From positions 1 to 64,000 of the forward strand of contig NZ_ACNN01000014.1 of assembly GCF_000174815.1 (NCBI RefSeq): 64,000 nucleotides of DNA, in the 5' to 3' direction. Position 1 is the first letter of the stretch. Every line of letters begins with the position of its first letter. Below, piece by piece: positions 62,593-64,000 of this stretch. The DNA comes from Porphyromonas endodontalis ATCC 35406. GTDB taxonomy: Bacteria > Bacteroidota > Bacteroidia > Bacteroidales > Porphyromonadaceae. The translations under genes and the position numbers were made by a program. The notes below the pieces were generated by a model. The model saw only the letters and a program-made list of their open reading frames with translations. It made no database searches and was not told the DNA's origin.

Positions 62593-63615
62593 ATGGAACG
62601 TACCTATTACATCTTACGCAACAACCAGCAAGAGGGTCCTTTTACGCGTCAAGATATTTTGCAAATGGCTCTGCCCGATCAGACTTTGCTATGGAGTGAG
62701 GGGTGGACACGCTGGCTCCCTCTTGCCGAAGTTGATGACTTTTCTCCCACACAAGAGGGTGGTGAACTTCCGCCGGCTCTCCCGGGGGAGGAGCGAAAAG
62801 GACTTGCACGGGAGTATCATTTGGCGAATCTCCGCGAGCAAATCGGGGTATTCACCCTCGAGGAGTTACGTCGAGATCTCTCTCCTCTAAGAGGGGCAAA
62901 ATGGGTTTGGTACCAAGGGCTTGCCGAGTGGATAGCACTGGATAAGGAGCCTGAGATAGCCGCATTACTCGCTGCACAAGCCCAAGAGAGTGTGCCCACT
63001 CCACCCCCTGCTGAGCCTGCCCCAGCTACCCCTCCGCCCTATCATGGGGCTTCGGCATCGTCTGAGGTGCCCCCTTCGTTCTCCGGTGCTGCAAGGGAGA
63101 GGGTAAACACTCAGAGTAGAGTATATACGCCCGAGCCTTCGCTCTGGAGCTATTTTATTGGCTGTATCACCAAGCGATTTGCGCAATTCTCCGGACGAGC
63201 CAGACGGCGTGAGTTCTGGGGATTTGTGCTCTTTTCGTTCATTTTTCGTTACCTGATTCAGTTCTTTTCGTCCTTCATACTCTTTCCTTTCATCATGTCC
63301 GATGTTTTTAAGGAGCGGATATTCGATGCTTATATGAGTGGAGGTATCATAGATATGTATGGCGAGATCTTTAGGAATCCAGGCTTTATCACTACCTACG
63401 GACTTCTTACGGTGGTGTCCTTATTTCTCATGATTCCTTCGCTTGCTGTCTCTGTGCGTCGTATGCACGACATTGGCAAGTCGGGTTGGTTCCTCTTGAT
63501 TACGCTTATCCCCGTGGTGGGGTCAATTATTTTTATCATCTATGCCGCCCAGGAAGGGGTGCGTTGTCCTAATAAATATGGAGAGGATCCGAAGGCTCCT
63601 CAGACCCCTAATTAA
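62593..63615 (+). CDS. GYF-GYF-DUF805 membrane protein
   Basis: A 340-residue fusion. Two GYF_2-type domains come first (~4-50, YYILRNNQQEGPFTRQDI and WSEGWTRWLPL; ~75-125, with WVWYQGLAEWIAL). A linker rich in Pro and Ala (~134-165, e.g. PTPPPAEPAPATPPPY) follows. Residues ~185-335 are a DUF805 membrane domain with three to four helices and the basic motif GRARRREFWGFVLF and VRRMHDIGKSGWF. GYF domains bind proline-rich peptides, so the linker may bind them in cis; this is inference. Function unknown. Confidence 0.83.
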   Translation: MERTYYILRNNQQEGPFTRQDILQMALPDQTLLWSEGWTRWLPLAEVDDFSPTQEGGELPPALPGEERKGLAREYHLANLREQIGVFTLEELRRDLSPLRGAKWVWYQGLAEWIALDKEPEIAALLAAQAQESVPTPPPAEPAPATPPPYHGASASSEVPPSFSGAARERVNTQSRVYTPEPSLWSYFIGCITKRFAQFSGRARRREFWGFVLFSFIFRYLIQFFSSFILFPFIMSDVFKERIFDAYMSGGIIDMYGEIFRNPGFITTYGLLTVVSLFLMIPSLAVSVRRMHDIGKSGWFLLITLIPVVGSIIFIIYAAQEGVRCPNKYGEDPKAPQTPN

Positions 63616-63671
63616 GACGCGGTTTATAGGGGTATAGATGGATTCTTAATACCCTATGCCCCTACAACAAC

Positions 63672-63679
63672 TATCTTTG
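63672..63679 (+). promoter_or_regulatory. -7 element upstream of rubredoxin
   Basis: TATCTTTG, exact consensus, 49 bases before the rubredoxin ATG. Confidence 0.55.
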
Positions 63680-63728
63680 TTCTCAGAAAATAAGAACTGA
63701 AAGAAAATAATAGAAAGAGAAAAGAATT

Positions 63729-63893
63729 ATGAAGAAGTACATCTGTGAACTCTGCGGGTACATCTACGATCCCGAAGTGGGAGACCCCGATAGCGGCATC
63801 GCCCCCGGCACTCCTTTCGAATCCATCCCAGACGATTGGGCTTGCCCTCTCTGTGGTGCCGAAAAGTCGGACTTCGTTCCCTACAACGGCTAA
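63729..63893 (+). CDS. Rubredoxin
   Basis: A 54-residue iron protein, the normal rubredoxin length. The four Fe ligands are Cys6, Cys9, Cys39 and Cys42 in two C-x2-C-G knuckles ([19 protein letters not shown]). The [20 protein letters not shown] segment between them is typical. It serves as an electron carrier for reductive oxygen or peroxide defence in anaerobes; partners are not in the window. Confidence 0.97.
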   Translation: MKKYICELCGYIYDPEVGDPDSGIAPGTPFESIPDDWACPLCGAEKSDFVPYNG

Positions 63894-63941
63894 AACCGAC
63901 CCATCCTCCTCACGAGAGAGGGGGTATTCATAAGTAATAAG

Positions 63942-64000
63942 AGTCCCCTGTCTTTAGAGAGTTGGTTTATAAGCCTCCTCTCTTAGGGCAGGGGCTTTTT
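63942..64000 (+). terminator. Terminator of rubredoxin (at window edge)
   Basis: Long imperfect stem AGTCCCCTGTCTTTAGAGAG / CTCTCTTAGGGCAGGGGCT (63942-63961, 63978-63996) followed by a T-run that meets the end of the window. Confidence 0.82.

Overview
This 64 kb window is a chromosomal segment of a Bacteroidota bacterium, most likely Porphyromonas or a close relative. The reasons are: a C10 (streptopain/PrtT-type) peptidase and a repeat surface protein that both end in type IX secretion sorting domains; lipoproteins with Ig-like (BIG2) and PEGA domains; promoters of the Bacteroidetes type (TAnnTTTG at -7, TTG at -33) and no consistent Shine-Dalgarno; a long urocanate hydratase; and the pairings recJ-recQ and nrdA-nrdB. 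I found no rRNA, tRNA, transposase, integrase or phage gene.

Layout. 1-195 is the trailing end of a CRISPR array that runs off the left edge (no cas genes here). 494-2677: BIG2 lipoprotein and convergent prs. 3290-7200: recJ-recQ. 7361-10553: secreted C10 peptidase and PEGA lipoprotein. 10793-15885: glnS, dedA-like, oxyR, and a phosphoethanolamine transferase, all co-directional. 16252-17441: small stress-type membrane protein and a convergent methyltransferase. 17619-21200: class Ia ribonucleotide reductase nrdAB. 21412-25727 (minus): rsmG, MBL hydrolase, gcvP. 26112-33214: gapA, pheS, dCMP deaminase, S41 peptidase, 5-formyl-THF cyclo-ligase, hutU.

33215-37871 is the accessory block: an AT-rich HEPN-like gene of unknown function, a small outer-membrane beta-barrel protein, a stray 37-bp copy of hutU coding sequence, and a complete two-gene type II restriction-modification system. 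The endonuclease is clearly EcoRV-like (active site and recognition loop conserved), so GATATC specificity is predicted.

37872-53956 is ordinary core: mutS-mnmH-dacB-pnuC-histidine kinase-folB, pyrH-frr, rsgA, rnr-rlmN, a DUF4831 protein and a POT-family peptide transporter. 54079-58996 is a surface-protein locus: a secreted protein made of four tandem ~226-residue repeats with a type IX sorting tail, flanked by two copies of a 51-bp sequence that each sit just upstream of a promoter, followed by a second BIG2 lipoprotein. 59135-64000: prmA, pepD, small membrane protein, Skp/OmpH-like lipoprotein, a GYF-GYF-DUF805 membrane protein, and rubredoxin.

Two themes stand out. Exported proteins (C10 peptidase, repeat protein, BIG2 and PEGA lipoproteins) suggest a proteolytic, host- or biofilm-associated life. 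CRISPR plus an EcoRV-type system plus a HEPN-like gene suggest layered defence. The best candidates for something undescribed are the HEPN-like gene beside the duplicated hutU fragment and the repeat protein with its paired 51-bp upstream element; neither can be assigned a mechanism from sequence alone.
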